This document shows, one piece after another, positions 1 to 9,829 of a stretch of 64,000 nucleotides of DNA (the first letter of the stretch is position 1; each line of letters starts with the position of its first letter). The stretch lies in contig NC_039481.1 of assembly GCF_003590095.1 (NCBI RefSeq), positions 5,890,001 through 5,954,000 of the forward strand, in the 5' to 3' direction. The notes beneath the pieces are model-generated. The model saw only the letters and a list, made by a program, of their open reading frames with translations, was not told where the DNA came from and searched no databases. Position numbers and translations under genes: made by a program. The stretch is from Trichoplusia ni. Its lineage: Eukaryota; Arthropoda; Insecta; Lepidoptera; Noctuidae.

Positions 1-457
1 TTGAGTGATTATTTATTTACTTAGAACTATATTGACGATAACAATCAAACGGTAGCGCAAAAAATAAAGCAAAGTCATTGACAGATAAAGAATCTACAAT
101 TTATATGCATTTGTCCGTAAGACGTCTAAGTACCTTCAAGTAAATCATTTTGATTTAAACGACGGATTGCATTGCGGAATTTAATACTGGTTTCGCGAGG
201 GGTTCTAATAACATTCAATTCACATGCACAAAGACGACATTGTATTATGTAAATTCATTAAAATCACACGTATTTTAGAATCAATATGGGCAATATGGCC
301 CAGGCCCTGTTAGAATATTGCGTAGCCGTGATCGAGGTATTTGTTCGAATTCGAAGATAAATGATTTTAATGTTAGAAAGTGGGTTTTGTAGAACTTAAG
401 TCTAGGTATAACGCCAAGAACATACGAGTAAGTTACGCTCATACTTAGAATACTTAC

Positions 458-645
458 GGTTATGGTCAAATTCTGTAATGCTTGCATAATAAAGTTCGAG
501 ACAACTCGTCCGTCGGATACGTGCATCCTGGGCCCGTATGTGTTGAATATCCGCGCCACTCTCACCGCCACCTTTTCCTGCTTAGCATACGAGTAGGCGA
601 GAGTCTCCGCCACTCGCTTGCCCTCGTCGTAACACGCTCTTGGTC
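458..645 (-). CDS. UXS1: UXS1 exon 5 (UDP-glucuronate decarboxylase), catalytic YxxxK exon
   Basis: This is the fifth coding exon, residues 256-318, starting with two bases of the Gly-256 codon. It carries the catalytic Tyr-261 and Lys-265 of the short-chain dehydrogenase YxxxK motif (seen as ACYDEGKR), followed by RVARIFNTYGPRMH and DGRVVSNFIMQAL. All of these are close to the animal UXS1 sequence as I know it. The acceptor CAG lies at 646-648 and the donor GTAAGT at 452-457. The exon is 188 bases long and ends in phase 0. The next exon should begin with the VYGSG-type segment, but it is not in the window, so roughly the last 100 residues are missing here. Confidence 0.95.
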
Positions 646-2283
646 CTGAAATGAAAAGGTGATTATTGGACTTAAATGCTTTGAATGTGTCACTCTTAAT
701 TTTTACACAACCTGAAGGACTTATGCGGGCTTTTAAAACAATAATATTGCGTATGTGGAAGAAAACAGCGAGCACTCCATGAAGCTCGTGGCTAAGCTAT
801 AACTGCATAAGTGGATCGATCACAGGTTAGGCTACGCTTGACGAGGATGGTCCGTAGATGGGTGACCATCTTTGTCATAACAAGTTACACACATTAGTTA
901 GGCGCATTAAATTGTGGGTCCCGGCTGTTATTCATACATCTTTGACAGCCGTTATAGGTAGTCAGAAGCTAGAAAGTCAGACAACCAGTCTTACTAAGGG
1001 GTATCGTGTTGGCCAGGTAACTGGGTTGAGGAGGTCATATAGGCACTCCTCCTTGTAAAGCACTGGTACTTAGCTGAATTCGGTTAAACTGAAAGCAGAC
1101 CCCAACATATTTGGGTAAAAGGCTAGGATGATTGTACATGGCGTCTCTCTTTCCTATACCTACTGTCTGATCCTAGATTAACCTTCTTAGCTTATACATG
1201 TTAAGAAAAATCTATTAATAGATCGCGGATGTCGGTAATAAAATGATGCGGGTTTATTAAACCCGAATCTAGATAGAATATAAATTCTTGAGCATGAGAG
1301 TCCCAAATAAATAAAAACTTATTAGCTCATCGAAATCGTCGGGGAGACTACATTTGGTTTTGCCGAGACATTATAATGACCGTGACCGATGTATCTATAA
1401 GGTCAACGATAAAGAATACAAAACTAGCAAAAAATTACTTTACTTGATTCATTCATTAGCTATATTATTATGTCCGCCGTTATAATTGTGAAATCGCATA
1501 ATTTAAATATATTTCAAAAATTTTAATAGGCTGATAAGTAGGGTTAAAATTTTGTTTTTGTTTTCTGTAGGTAATATGAAATCCTAATCTCACGTTTAAA
1601 CGATGGCATAGTTTTTAATGAAAATTGTTGTTTACAGTTACAGTTTAAACTACTGGTACCTACAACCGTCTTAATTCTATTATTATGCAAAATTATTTTA
1701 AGACAGCTAAAACGTGCATTTTTGTATACAAAAATTCGTTGAGCTAACATAATTCTCATTATTCAAGGACATACATTATGTAAATCAGTTCTTTTATTTG
1801 TTACATTTTCAAGAAAGGTCACTAGCTGACAAGCAGACAACCTAGATAGGAGGTCATTATCACATAAGGACATATGTGAAATGCTAATAGAAGAGATAAA
1901 CATCGGTTATAGATACAATTGTTTTAATGAAAAGAAAACAATAATATGTTGTATAATGTATAGATGTTTTTCTTTCACACAGATGTGTATTGTACAACGG
2001 TTATACGTGACTTGTTAAAACACAGCTGTGTTGTTTTAGTTTAAAATGTACCTATTATATCACAGATTAATGAATGTAGTTTACGTAATTCAGATTATAG
2101 GATCTTAGTTGTAAATCCTTATGATAAATAATATTGCAATCGTAATTGTATTGTGATTCGGTTATTAAGCGAACATTTACTGTCAAATTAAATTAGCATG
2201 GTTCTGGTTATCAAGCTTATCTGACGAAGGGAAAGTGCATTTTTTAAAAAAAAGCTTAACATACACAAAAATATCATACAAAC
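646..2283 (-). other. UXS1 intron 4, containing a SINE
   Basis: This 1.6-kb intron has consensus GT...AG ends on the minus strand. It contains the 5S-like SINE at about 785-1140 and a small palindrome at 1249-1265 (arms of 7, CGGGTTT). I see nothing else that looks functional; the rest is AT-rich. Confidence 0.85.
785..1140 (+). mobile_element. Lepidopteran SINE with 5S rRNA-like head
   Basis: The body and tail (about 920-1130, including GGTATCGTGTTGGCCAGGTA, GAGGAGGTCATATAGGC and GACCCCAACATATTTGGG) match an interspersed repeat that is very common in noctuid and other moth genomes; I know it from memory, not from a search. The 5' part (about 785-880) aligns by eye with insect 5S rRNA. It has GATCAC at 818-823 and a segment matching the 5S box C (TAGATGGGTGACC at about 855-867). 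That fits a 5S-derived SINE (SINE3 type). A second copy lies in the same gene at 3905-4025. Confidence 0.75.
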
Positions 2284-2397
2284 CTATAGGGTTGACGTGT
2301 CCCCAATAGGATTCTGGCTGTGGATGCACCATTGGATCACCGTACACTTCTGATGTACTCGCTATTAGTATCTTAGCTCCTACTCGTCGCGCTAAAC
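2284..2397 (-). CDS. UXS1: UXS1 exon 4
   Basis: The exon encodes residues 218-255 and the first base of codon 256. It includes ILIASTSEVYG, the segment that supplies the Thr/Ser and Glu next to the active site in extended SDR decarboxylases, and then HPQPESYWGHVNPIG. The acceptor CAG is at 2398-2400. The donor reads GTTTGT (2278-2283), weaker than the other donors of this gene, but the reading frame continues exactly into exon 5. The exon is 114 bases and enters and leaves in phase 1. Confidence 0.94.
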
Positions 2398-3039
2398 CTG
2401 AAAATTTTAATACGATAACAAAAATTAACTAAACCCTTACAATTTAGTCAAGAATTGAATTTTATCATCTAAAACTAGATGCCGTCTTAAATTTCCTTTC
2501 ATACCTAGCTTGAAGTTATTTGTTGTTCTGGAGCGCTCAGAAATGATACTTTTTAAGGCTAAATCTTATTGGGTATATTGCCTAAGCTCAATTTACACTT
2601 GTCTTCTTCAGTAGATTGAGAATCGCAAGTGATTTATAAGGCTCACGTCTTAAAGCTAAACAGACGACCCCAAGACAAACAATGCAAGATCCATTTACAT
2701 GTTCTATGTAAATCGATCCTGTTTCTGTTTGTCTTTATTATATCATCGATATAAGTAGAATGTATTTCCTGTTTTTTATGTGTATCATTGTTTTTACCAC
2801 GAGCACACCCTGATCACTTGTTAATCGTTTGTTAACATATTCAAGTAACTGGTCTTGGCGTAGAGGTCTAATACACAATAGAATAGATTCTTCGTACAAC
2901 GATAATCATGACCTGAGACATAATTTTTACGATTTTACTTTTGAACCTTATTCTAAAGTACATAGTGCACAAATTTATTCGGAGAGCAAGTTTCAGTCAG
3001 TTATTTTCTCCTAACCAAGTTACTGTAATTGACACTTAC
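2398..3039 (-). other. UXS1 intron 3, containing a miRNA-like hairpin
   Basis: A 642-base intron with consensus ends. Its one notable structure is the imperfect hairpin at 2672-2735, listed separately. Confidence 0.85.
2672..2735. repeat. Imperfect inverted repeat / hairpin in UXS1 intron 3
   Basis: The left arm at 2672-2700 begins AAGACAAACA and ends ATTTACAT. It pairs with the right arm at 2706-2735, which begins ATGTAAAT and ends TGTTTGTCTT, across a 5-base loop. The outer 10 bp and inner 8 bp are perfect; between them lies a bulged region with a shared GATC block. Length and mismatch pattern resemble a short pre-miRNA, but the loop is small and I do not recognise a mature miRNA. Confidence 0.55.
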
Positions 3040-3145
3040 CTAACATATTGATTGTGCCTAAAGTATTAGTCTTAATTGTCTTTACTGGATTTTGCATGTA
3101 GTGCGGTGGGCTTGCAGGACTAGCTAAGTGGTAAATTTCGTCCGC
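3040..3145 (-). CDS. UXS1: UXS1 exon 3
   Basis: The 106-base exon encodes residues 183-217 plus one base of codon 218. It gives ADEIYHLASPASPPHYM followed by NPVKTIKTNTLGTINML, the highly conserved segment after the NAD-binding fold. The acceptor is TATAG followed by GCGGAC (AG at 3146-3147). The donor GTAAGTG is at 3033-3039. The exon is too short to stand out as an open frame and was found from the protein match and splice phases. Confidence 0.94.
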
Positions 3146-3436
3146 CTATAAAACAAAACAAATATCAAGTTATCATTATACAAACTAGGTTGTAATAAAA
3201 AGATCATGAAAAAGGAATAAAGTTCACACATTTAATGTGACATAATATTTTATAGGTATAAAAGAACATTATATTCATTAATTATATGCAATAAAGATTA
3301 TTTTGCTGCTATGAGGAAATTCTAATAAAACATATCTTGGAAAAAGCAACAAGGCATTTAAGATTCTTACCAAATAAACAGGCTACATAAACACTAATAC
3401 ACATAATAATAACTAGCTTAGGTATCAAGTATTTAC

Positions 3437-3616
3437 CTCAACATATAGGGGGTTAACAATGTCATGGTGAATCATTTCAAAGTTGCGATGTCCGAACCAG
3501 TGTTCTACATTCCTCTTGCGGCCAGTGAAGAAATTGTCTACAACAATGACCTCATGGCCCTGTGTCATAAGTACATCTACTAAGTGCGATCCTACGAATC
3601 CTGCGCCACCTGTTAC
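3437..3616 (-). CDS. UXS1: UXS1 exon 2, Rossmann-fold NAD-binding exon
   Basis: Sixty codons, residues 123-182, begin with VTGGAGFVGSH. This holds the NAD-binding GxxGxxG motif (Gly-125, Gly-128, Gly-131). Next comes VVDNFFTGRKRNVEHW, with Asp-149 at the usual position for binding the adenosine ribose. The acceptor CAG is at 3617-3619 and the donor GTAAAT at 3431-3436. Both boundaries are phase 0, so exon 1 joins as RIL-VTGG, which matches the family. Confidence 0.95.
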
Positions 3617-4917
3617 CTGCAATATTATGGCAATTATGATCAATTTATAAACATACAGTCTTATTAGACATTCCTTAATACTTGCGGCCCGACTATTACA
3701 TCATCAAAATAATATTATTGAGGGTTTGGAAGAGAGTTATGGCTCTTATAATCACAATCATAATTACATTACTTTAAAACATGGTGGTTGACCCGCTGTT
3801 CAGTTTATTGTTATACATTTCTTAATAGGTTTTTAATGGTCATTATTTTTTAAATTAAAAGATATTTTATAACAATTATAGGTAACAATTTCCTGAACTC
3901 ATCATGGTAGCTTTTTCCTAACTATGTTAGGGTCGGCACCCTGCCTAATCAGATTCAGCTAAGTACTGGTGTTTCACATCAAGCAAGTGCCTATTTGACC
4001 TCCTTAATTCAGTTACCTGGGCAACAGTTAGTAATACTGGTGGACATACTTTTACGTTTTCCTCAACTATTACTATGTAAAAACATTGCTATTGCAAATT
4101 TTGATGACCATCAATAATTAAGAAATCCCAAGGAAAATGCTATATTACATGTTAAAATGCAGTTTATAATCACTATTAGATGCAATTTATAACACAAATC
4201 TCAAGTCAAAAAGTGCAAACATTATAAAACGAAAAAATACACTAGCCAAGTTAAACAAAAGAAACTAGGTTAAATGACTTGTCATTCAGTGTGGTCCTAT
4301 CAGTAAGACAAAGTACAATGTAAAAAGGGCTACCAGTTATGTCAACTGAACTTACAAATAGATTACAAAATGTTCCTTTATCAGCTGTTTGAATGTAGAT
4401 AAGATATTGTTTTTACAAACATTACTGAACTAAATGGGTTCTACTTAATTTGATATTGAGCATGTGTGAATCAAATTCTGGGTAAAATTCCTATAAACTT
4501 GAATTTATAGTTTAATGATATCAGCAAATAGTTATAATAAAGTAATATCAGCAAAAGTTTTCCGAGATGAATTCTGGTTATTTCAGCAAAATGGAGCTTT
4601 TTACTTTTTGAATTGTAGTAATTTCTTATAAGAATTAATTATTAATTTTATTTTAGTAGTTAAGTGATCAAAATGTAACAGATCGATAAACAAAGTTAAT
4701 TTCTTATTTATTATTTTAATCATGGATATTTTCAATAATTAGATTGTTTATCTAAAAGATTTCAGCTATAGGATTAACAAAAACAAAATAATTTAAATTA
4801 ATAATAAAAGATAGTTATGAAACTAAGTAGAGAGATTGTGAAGTTTATGTTATGTGCATTGTAATTTTAAATAAAAATAAAATTGTTCCTATGAGTTAAA
4901 ATAAACAGTTGTCTTAC
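3617..4917 (-). other. UXS1 intron 1
   Basis: A 1.3-kb AT-rich intron between phase-0 boundaries. It contains a diverged reverse-strand SINE copy at about 3905-4025. I see nothing else to annotate. Confidence 0.85.
3905..4025 (-). mobile_element. Second, diverged copy of the 5S-like SINE (3' part only)
   Basis: Read on the minus strand, this stretch gives GTTGCCCAGGTAACTGAATT, then AGGAGGTCAAATAGGCA, CACCAGTACTTAGCTGAATC and CCGACCCTAACATAGTT, in the same order as the copy at about 1008-1120. Only the body and tail are present; the 5S-like head is missing or decayed. Confidence 0.75.
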
Positions 4918-5283
4918 CAATATTCTTTTTCTCTCCTTATACCCTAGAAATTTCACTTCCGGATACTTTTGTGGAACCCTTCCTTCCAAAATGGCAATCT
5001 TTTTCTCTAACTGATCTATCCTTGACTTAGCTTCTAACAGTTCTTGTTTTGTACTATCATCTTTTGGATTGAGTTCAATTTGTTTTTCCATTTCTGATAA
5101 AATTAATGTATCCTTCTTTGGCAGTGGATTAAAACCTCTGTAGTTCAATTTCTGGACATCATCTATTACTCTTTGGTTCATTCCATTCCCTTTGTTGTCT
5201 TTCAAAAGAATTAAAAATAAAAAGAGTACTGTAAAAGAAAGGATTAAAAATATATTTTTTATATTAAATTTATTTAAAATCAT
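4918..5283 (-). CDS. UXS1: UXS1 exon 1: start, type II membrane anchor and stem of UDP-glucuronate decarboxylase
   Basis: UXS1 converts UDP-glucuronate to UDP-xylose in the Golgi/ER lumen, using a bound NAD. UDP-xylose is the xylosyl donor that starts proteoglycan linkers. This exon encodes residues 1-122: a short cytosolic end, one hydrophobic segment (about 11-27, signal anchor), a luminal stem with coiled-coil character (about 60-100) and the conserved YPEVKFLGYKERKRIL lead-in to the NAD-binding fold. An in-frame TAA about 10 codons upstream of the ATG at 5283 supports this start. The donor GTAAGA is at 4912-4917. The five exons in the window give 318 codons against roughly 420 in human UXS1. 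The N-terminal stem diverges from vertebrates, as is usual for Golgi enzymes. Confidence 0.93.
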
Positions 5284-6255
5284 TTGTATTTTAACATAAC
5301 CATTTAGAAGTGTTTATGCAGACGATAAATATATTAATAATATTTTCACACGAACTCATGTATACCGATATCGCAAATTTCACCACATTAATATACCGTA
5401 CTGGGTATCGTAAAATCACCAATAACAACAGTGTAAACTCGATAAACTTGCTACTTAAATGAATAGGACCGCAAGCCAGTATGTATACAAACCGTAAGAC
5501 GAAGGAAAAACAACACAAATATGCGGCAAGCATTTCTGCAAATTATAAACAGAATCTACTTTACTTACATAAAGATAGAACGCCCAAGACTGTTAATGTC
5601 TTCCTGTATTTCAGAGATTGCCTTATCATTTCTGATTTTACTATGAGCCTGTTACTGTTCACATTGCTAATTTTAAATTAGAATTTATGTTGTACGTGGT
5701 TTTATAGCGAAAAATTCAAGAATGTCACATAGCTGTGACAGCGTCACGTCCAGCTGACTGTTATGTCAAACTCTGCTTTTCACGCAATGCCTTCAACTTG
5801 GTATCGAGTCTTTTAAGTAACCTACTCTGGATTCGAGGTAATGCGTAATATTTTTTTTTAGAAGGACGAATGTTGTTAGTGAAGGTAGTGGTAGAAGTGA
5901 CAGGGGCACTAACCTCGACAATATAAGTTTTCGATATGCGAACATATTATCGTATCTAATGCACCTAATATTTAATAAAAAAAAACTGGCATCGTGTTAT
6001 TATTCATACTTTAAATAGGACCCATTTTTAACAATATTAACATCTAAAATATATAACCACAATTACGCGAAAATACGGAGGCAATTTAAAAATCAACCGT
6101 TTGCTTTGGTACTATCAAGTAATTTGTAATTAAAATATATGAATTACTGTAGTAGTCCATAGCATATCCGGAATGGAGCCTAAATTCTCGATGTGTCAGA
6201 ACTGTTTGTGAATTTGTATGTAGGCTATTTACGTATTTATATCAAACCAAATAGA

Positions 6256-6284
6256 ATAAAATCAAAGTGCCACTTTGATTTTAT
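6256..6284. repeat. Perfect 14-bp palindrome, 1-base centre
   Basis: ATAAAATCAAAGTG (6256-6269) is followed by C and then its exact reverse complement (6271-6284). No function is recognised. Confidence 0.9.
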
Positions 6285-6442
6285 ACATAAACTCGGTTAT
6301 TTTCAAGCTTTTCTTTCTTAAGTTTATTTTTGGGCAACAACTTTTCTGGCAGGCCTTTTCTGTTCAAACGCACGGTACCGACAGCATATATTTCTCTCCT
6401 TCTAAGCCAATCATTCTCTAGTGATATGCCAGTGAAAAAGTT

Positions 6443-6490
6443 GTTAAAAGCTACGAGAGTTTTTTGGGAAAGCCTCTCGTAGCTTCTAAC
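6443..6490. repeat. 17-bp hairpin with 14-base loop
   Basis: The arms are GTTAAAAGCTACGAGAG (6443-6459) and CTCTCGTAGCTTCTAAC (6474-6490), with one mismatch. The loop is T-rich. There is no T-run or gene end to make it a terminator. Confidence 0.85.
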
Positions 6491-7273
6491 GTAATTCTTT
6501 ATCTATCGAAGACATATGTGCCTATCTTGAACTGCGTATCTCTTGCGTGTTCTTTGGTATTGATGTGCTGCAAACATGTTTGTTTGCACTATCAGCAAGA
6601 CTACGAGATCTCGATGAAAGAAAAAAAACATTAGGCTGTGTTTTATAAGTGGCTGAAGGTTCAATGATTTTTTGGTATTCTACTATAGCGTGTGGCCAGG
6701 GAGGGTCTTGAAAAGTCTCTAATCCTCTCGTTTCAGACTTATTCTCTTCACCAAATATTCTTATTCCGTATAATTATTCCGTACGAAATTTGAGATTCGT
6801 AATCCAGTTGCCCAAAATTAGTCCTCTGAAACACTTTCGTCTCTATTTTCAATAGCGGAGAGCTTCTATAATACTAGCGATATTATGTCATGTCTCCTCA
6901 AATAATAAGCTCGGTAATAGCCGTAATGGGTAACTGTATGTAACTATAGTACCACCAAATAGTACTATCATGTATTGTGTTGATGTAATCGGGCAAAGGT
7001 AAATAGTTTTATTACCGATTTTAGGACGATTTTTTAATTAGTGAGTTTTTCGCCTTATTTCAAAAGTTACATATTATACGATTCTCCCATAAATTGTCTT
7101 ACCAAATATCACTAAACTCTTCAGTTTTAAAAATACTTCGCTATTTTTTTTAACGCTGGTAGTCGCAACTTGTCGCTACTTCTTGACTAAATACTTGAGT
7201 TTATTCACCATGGCAACCATTTTGATAGTTGCTACAATTACGTGTATTTTAGTTTCGATATTTTTACAATTAT

Positions 7274-7308
7274 ATGATACTCAGTAACTCGGAATTACTG
7301 AGTATCAT
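7274..7308. repeat. Perfect 14-bp hairpin with 7-base loop
   Basis: ATGATACTCAGTAA (7274-7287) and its exact reverse complement (7295-7308) flank CTCGGAA. Confidence 0.9.
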
Positions 7309-7382
7309 TTAAGTAGCTTTTCCTTTGTCAGGCTCTATCTGCCTAACATTGCCGAGCCTCAGTATTTTTGGCGTGGAAGCTT

Positions 7383-7434
7383 AACAGACAGACAGAGATA
7401 GGCACCTACTTTCGCATTTATAATATTAGTAAAA
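7383..7434 (+). repeat. 3' tail of a common lepidopteran interspersed repeat
   Basis: AACAGACAGACAGAG leads to CTTTCGCATTTATAATATTA. This is a tail seen at the 3' end of a very abundant lepidopteran repeat, and it resembles the end of the element at 32565-32733. The class (Lep1-type Helitron or RTE-type LINE) cannot be settled from this tail. Confidence 0.6.
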
Positions 7435-7852
7435 TTTGGTCTTTATGCAAATTGGTAATAAAGGTAGACTTAGGTCGACAGCGACTGTGATTTACTAGGC
7501 TACTTAAATAAATTTAATAACTTACAATAATGCAGTTCACATTTAGACAAAAAATATGATTTCAACGATTATAAAAGTATAAAACTAACCCAGTATGAAT
7601 GAAAAAGTTGCCATAATTCTCCTTAGACCTTCACAAGTTCACAGACCTAGTATTTACGTCTTACTTCATTATTTTTTAGCACTTCTCACAGACTGGTTGT
7701 GGTTATCAAGTTATTAAAGTATTAAATATCTTAAAGGCGCGATACAGGAAAATGGCAATATAATGTCAAATTGGTGGTAATGTCAAATTCAAAGAAATAA
7801 TTTGGATACATGCGTTCATAGAATAATATGTATTATATGTAGGTACTTTGCG

Positions 7853-8110
7853 CAAAGAGTATTAAATCTGAGCCCCAATTCTACTATTTGCTGTGGCTGA
7901 TGGATGAATGGAAATTAAAATGGCACTATTTGTATTCTTCTAAGCATTTTTCCAACACTACAACTTCTATACGGGGCGGACAACTGTTGGCAAAATGCTT
8001 AAAAAAGAGAATACGTATAGTCATATAGTGTTAACTTTAATCCAATCGCCATTCATTTATCGGCCATTGTAAATAGCGGAATTGAGGCCCTCCACTTAAT
8101 TTTCTCTTTT
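7853..8110. mobile_element. Full-length foldback MITE
   Basis: Almost the whole 250-bp unit is an imperfect inverted repeat. The left arm runs AAAGAGTATTAAATCTG, CAATTCTACTATTTGC, GATGAATGG, GCACTATTTG, GTATTCTTC, TAAGCATTTTTCCAAC. The right arm, read in reverse complement, gives the matching blocks in the same order, ending TAAGCATTTTGCCAAC. The inner arms are at 7951-7966 and 7987-8002. There is no coding capacity. A related right half lies at 32266-32355. The exact ends and target duplication are uncertain. Confidence 0.7.
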
Positions 8111-8533
8111 TCAGTATAATAATATTATGTCCTATTAGTAAATTCAGTTAGTAAGGAAGGCTACGTGAAGACCATGATTATGGTTCATTGGAACATAATT
8201 AGAAGAGCAATAAAATATCAAGAAGTAATATACTAATGATAAGCTTAACACATTTAATTGTTTTTTTTGGTAAGTACAGGTGTAGCACGTAGAGGTAAGT
8301 CATTTAGTTTGATTTTTTTTATTTACGTGCATCTAGTCGCTATTCCTGTAAAACACGGTTTCAGGCCCTAATTAAAATTAAAAACATTTCGATTTTGATT
8401 TTTGATTTATTGACTTAAAATCAAATTCTGTGCTTAAGAAATAAGTAAGACGAAGTGTACTATAATTAAAGTAGGTAATCGATGCTATAGGTACATTTAA
8501 GAAGAAATAGGATTAATTAAAATATAGCCTTAT

Positions 8534-8539
8534 TTTATT
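8534..8539 (-). terminator. Candidate poly(A) signal of GDPD gene A
   Basis: TTTATT on the plus strand reads AATAAA on the minus strand, about 155 bases past the stop codon of the GDPD gene. The placement is plausible, but such hexamers are frequent in AT-rich DNA. Confidence 0.45.
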
Positions 8540-8694
8540 GTTCGGAACAATGATTCCATTTCCAGTGCCTAGATGGCTCTGGTTGGATATTGTATCGAAC
8601 CTACTCACTACTTAGAATATATCGTGTACTTTCATGTTTTTGTTTTATAATGATAAAATTGTGATAAAGACTAGGAAATGACTAGATTGACAAT

Positions 8695-9816
8695 TCATTT
8701 GGTACAGGGGGACCGAGTTCGCGCCGGAATGTCAGGTTGGTCAGAAAAGAGGCCGTCAACTCCGGCATCAAAAAAGGCTTGTATTTCGGCTGTAAAGTTT
8801 CCTATACTGGTTGGGTTTCGGTCAACGCTCTGGAATTCTGTCGGCAAGAAGTTGTTCTCCGCCCTGAATGTGTACGGGTGCACTTTCAATCCTGCCGCGT
8901 GGGCATCCGCAACAAAACTTGTCGCTTCACCAAGGTTGTTGTTTTCATCGCGAGGAATGATGTAGCTTTTGTCAGGTCCTACAGCATACGCATAGGTTGC
9001 TACTTCCCGAAGCCCTTCAGGAGTAGCCATTGCTCCATAAGTCAAATTAGACCCTTGTTGAACTTGATCATAAGGCGACATAGACTTGCTGTCAAACAGC
9101 TGCAGTAGACGAAGCTGTGTCATATTTTTCAGTTCTTTTAAATTGTTTATTTCGAAAGACTGAATGTAAACTGGTGCAGAGGCTCCTTGATAACCATTTT
9201 TGTGCAGGATGTCCACTACTGCCTGTTCTAACGGCAACCCGATGGTACGGAAATGTGTGCTGTGTTTGATTTCCGGGTAGAGGCCTATAACCCTGTTTTG
9301 ACTAACTTGTAAACTTTTGGCCAAGTCTATGATCTCTTGAAAAGTAGCAATTTGGAATGCTCCATCCAAGCGAGCGTTTCCAGGTCTAATGTCAGGGATG
9401 CGTTCAACTGCACGTAATGTTTTTAACTCGGCTAGGGTAAAGTCCTCAGTGAACCAGCCGGTGACTTCGTTGCCATCAATAGTTTGGGTCCTCCGCCGTG
9501 AAGCGAACTCCGGATGATTGGAAACATCGGTGCCTAAACTCAGCTCGTTTTCATGTCGTGAGATCAGTTGCTTGTCACTGGTCATGACGAGGTCAGGCTC
9601 TATGTAGTCGGCTCCCAAAAAGACCGCGAGAGCATAGGAACCGAGGGTGTGTTCTGGCACATAGCCGCTGGCACCGCGGTGGCCAATTATCAAGGGGGAG
9701 CAGAACTCTGAGTCCGGAGCAGGTGTCGTTGGTTCAGAGCTGGGTTCTGGTTCAGCTGGCAATCCGTACGTCACTGCCCATGTGTAACAAAACACTATCC
9801 ACAGACCGCGATACAT
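8695..9816 (-). CDS. Bacterial GlpQ-type glycerophosphodiester phosphodiesterase, copy A (secreted)
   Basis: The product should hydrolyse glycerophosphodiesters such as glycerophosphocholine to sn-glycerol-3-phosphate and an alcohol. The 373-residue protein has a signal peptide (1-18), a Pro/Glu/Ser/Thr linker (19-37) and a GDPD TIM-barrel domain. That domain shows HRGASGYVPEHT (His-46, Arg-47, Glu-55), ADYIEPDLVMT (metal ligands Glu-73, Asp-75), His-88 and YPEIKH (Glu-182). Cys-39 and the Cys near the C-terminus flank the domain and may form a disulfide. NMT, NLT and NFT are glycosylation sequons. The usual His-Asp pair after the metal site is His-Glu here. The CDS has no intron. I start it at the second in-frame ATG (9816) because a good 3' splice site lies between it and the ATG at 9840. 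The protein is much closer to bacterial GlpQ than to animal GDE/GDPD families, and copy B lies upstream. Confidence 0.92.
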   Translation of the reverse strand: MYRGLWIVFCYTWAVTYGLPAEPEPSSEPTTPAPDSEFCSPLIIGHRGASGYVPEHTLGSYALAVFLGADYIEPDLVMTSDKQLISRHENELSLGTDVSNHPEFASRRRTQTIDGNEVTGWFTEDFTLAELKTLRAVERIPDIRPGNARLDGAFQIATFQEIIDLAKSLQVSQNRVIGLYPEIKHSTHFRTIGLPLEQAVVDILHKNGYQGASAPVYIQSFEINNLKELKNMTQLRLLQLFDSKSMSPYDQVQQGSNLTYGAMATPEGLREVATYAYAVGPDKSYIIPRDENNNLGEATSFVADAHAAGLKVHPYTFRAENNFLPTEFQSVDRNPTSIGNFTAEIQAFFDAGVDGLFSDQPDIPARTRSPCTK

Positions 9817-9826
9817 TTTAATTTTC

Positions 9827-9829
9827 CTG
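9827..9829 (-). other. Probable 3' splice site of a 5'-UTR intron, GDPD copy A
   Basis: On the minus strand the sequence reads TCTGCTTCCAG followed by GAAAATTAAAATG. The AG therefore lies 10 bases upstream of the chosen start codon. Copy B has the same arrangement. The matching 5' exon was not located. Confidence 0.55.

Larger units (their letters stand above)
5284..8533. other. Intergenic DNA between the UXS1 5' end and GDPD gene A
   Basis: No coding sequence is supported. The UXS1 promoter must lie near the left end of this stretch (about 5300-5800), but I see no clear TATA box or initiator. It contains foldbacks at 6256-6284, 6443-6490 and 7274-7308, a lepidopteran repeat tail at 7383-7434 and a MITE at about 7853-8110. 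Confidence 0.7.

Noticed and set aside
3602..3613. CTCF-core 12-mer in UXS1
   Set aside because: It encodes the conserved VTGGA of the NAD-binding motif, so protein constraint explains it.
8678..9108. Plus-strand open frames opposite GDPD copy A
   Set aside because: Antisense shadows of the GDPD coding sequence.
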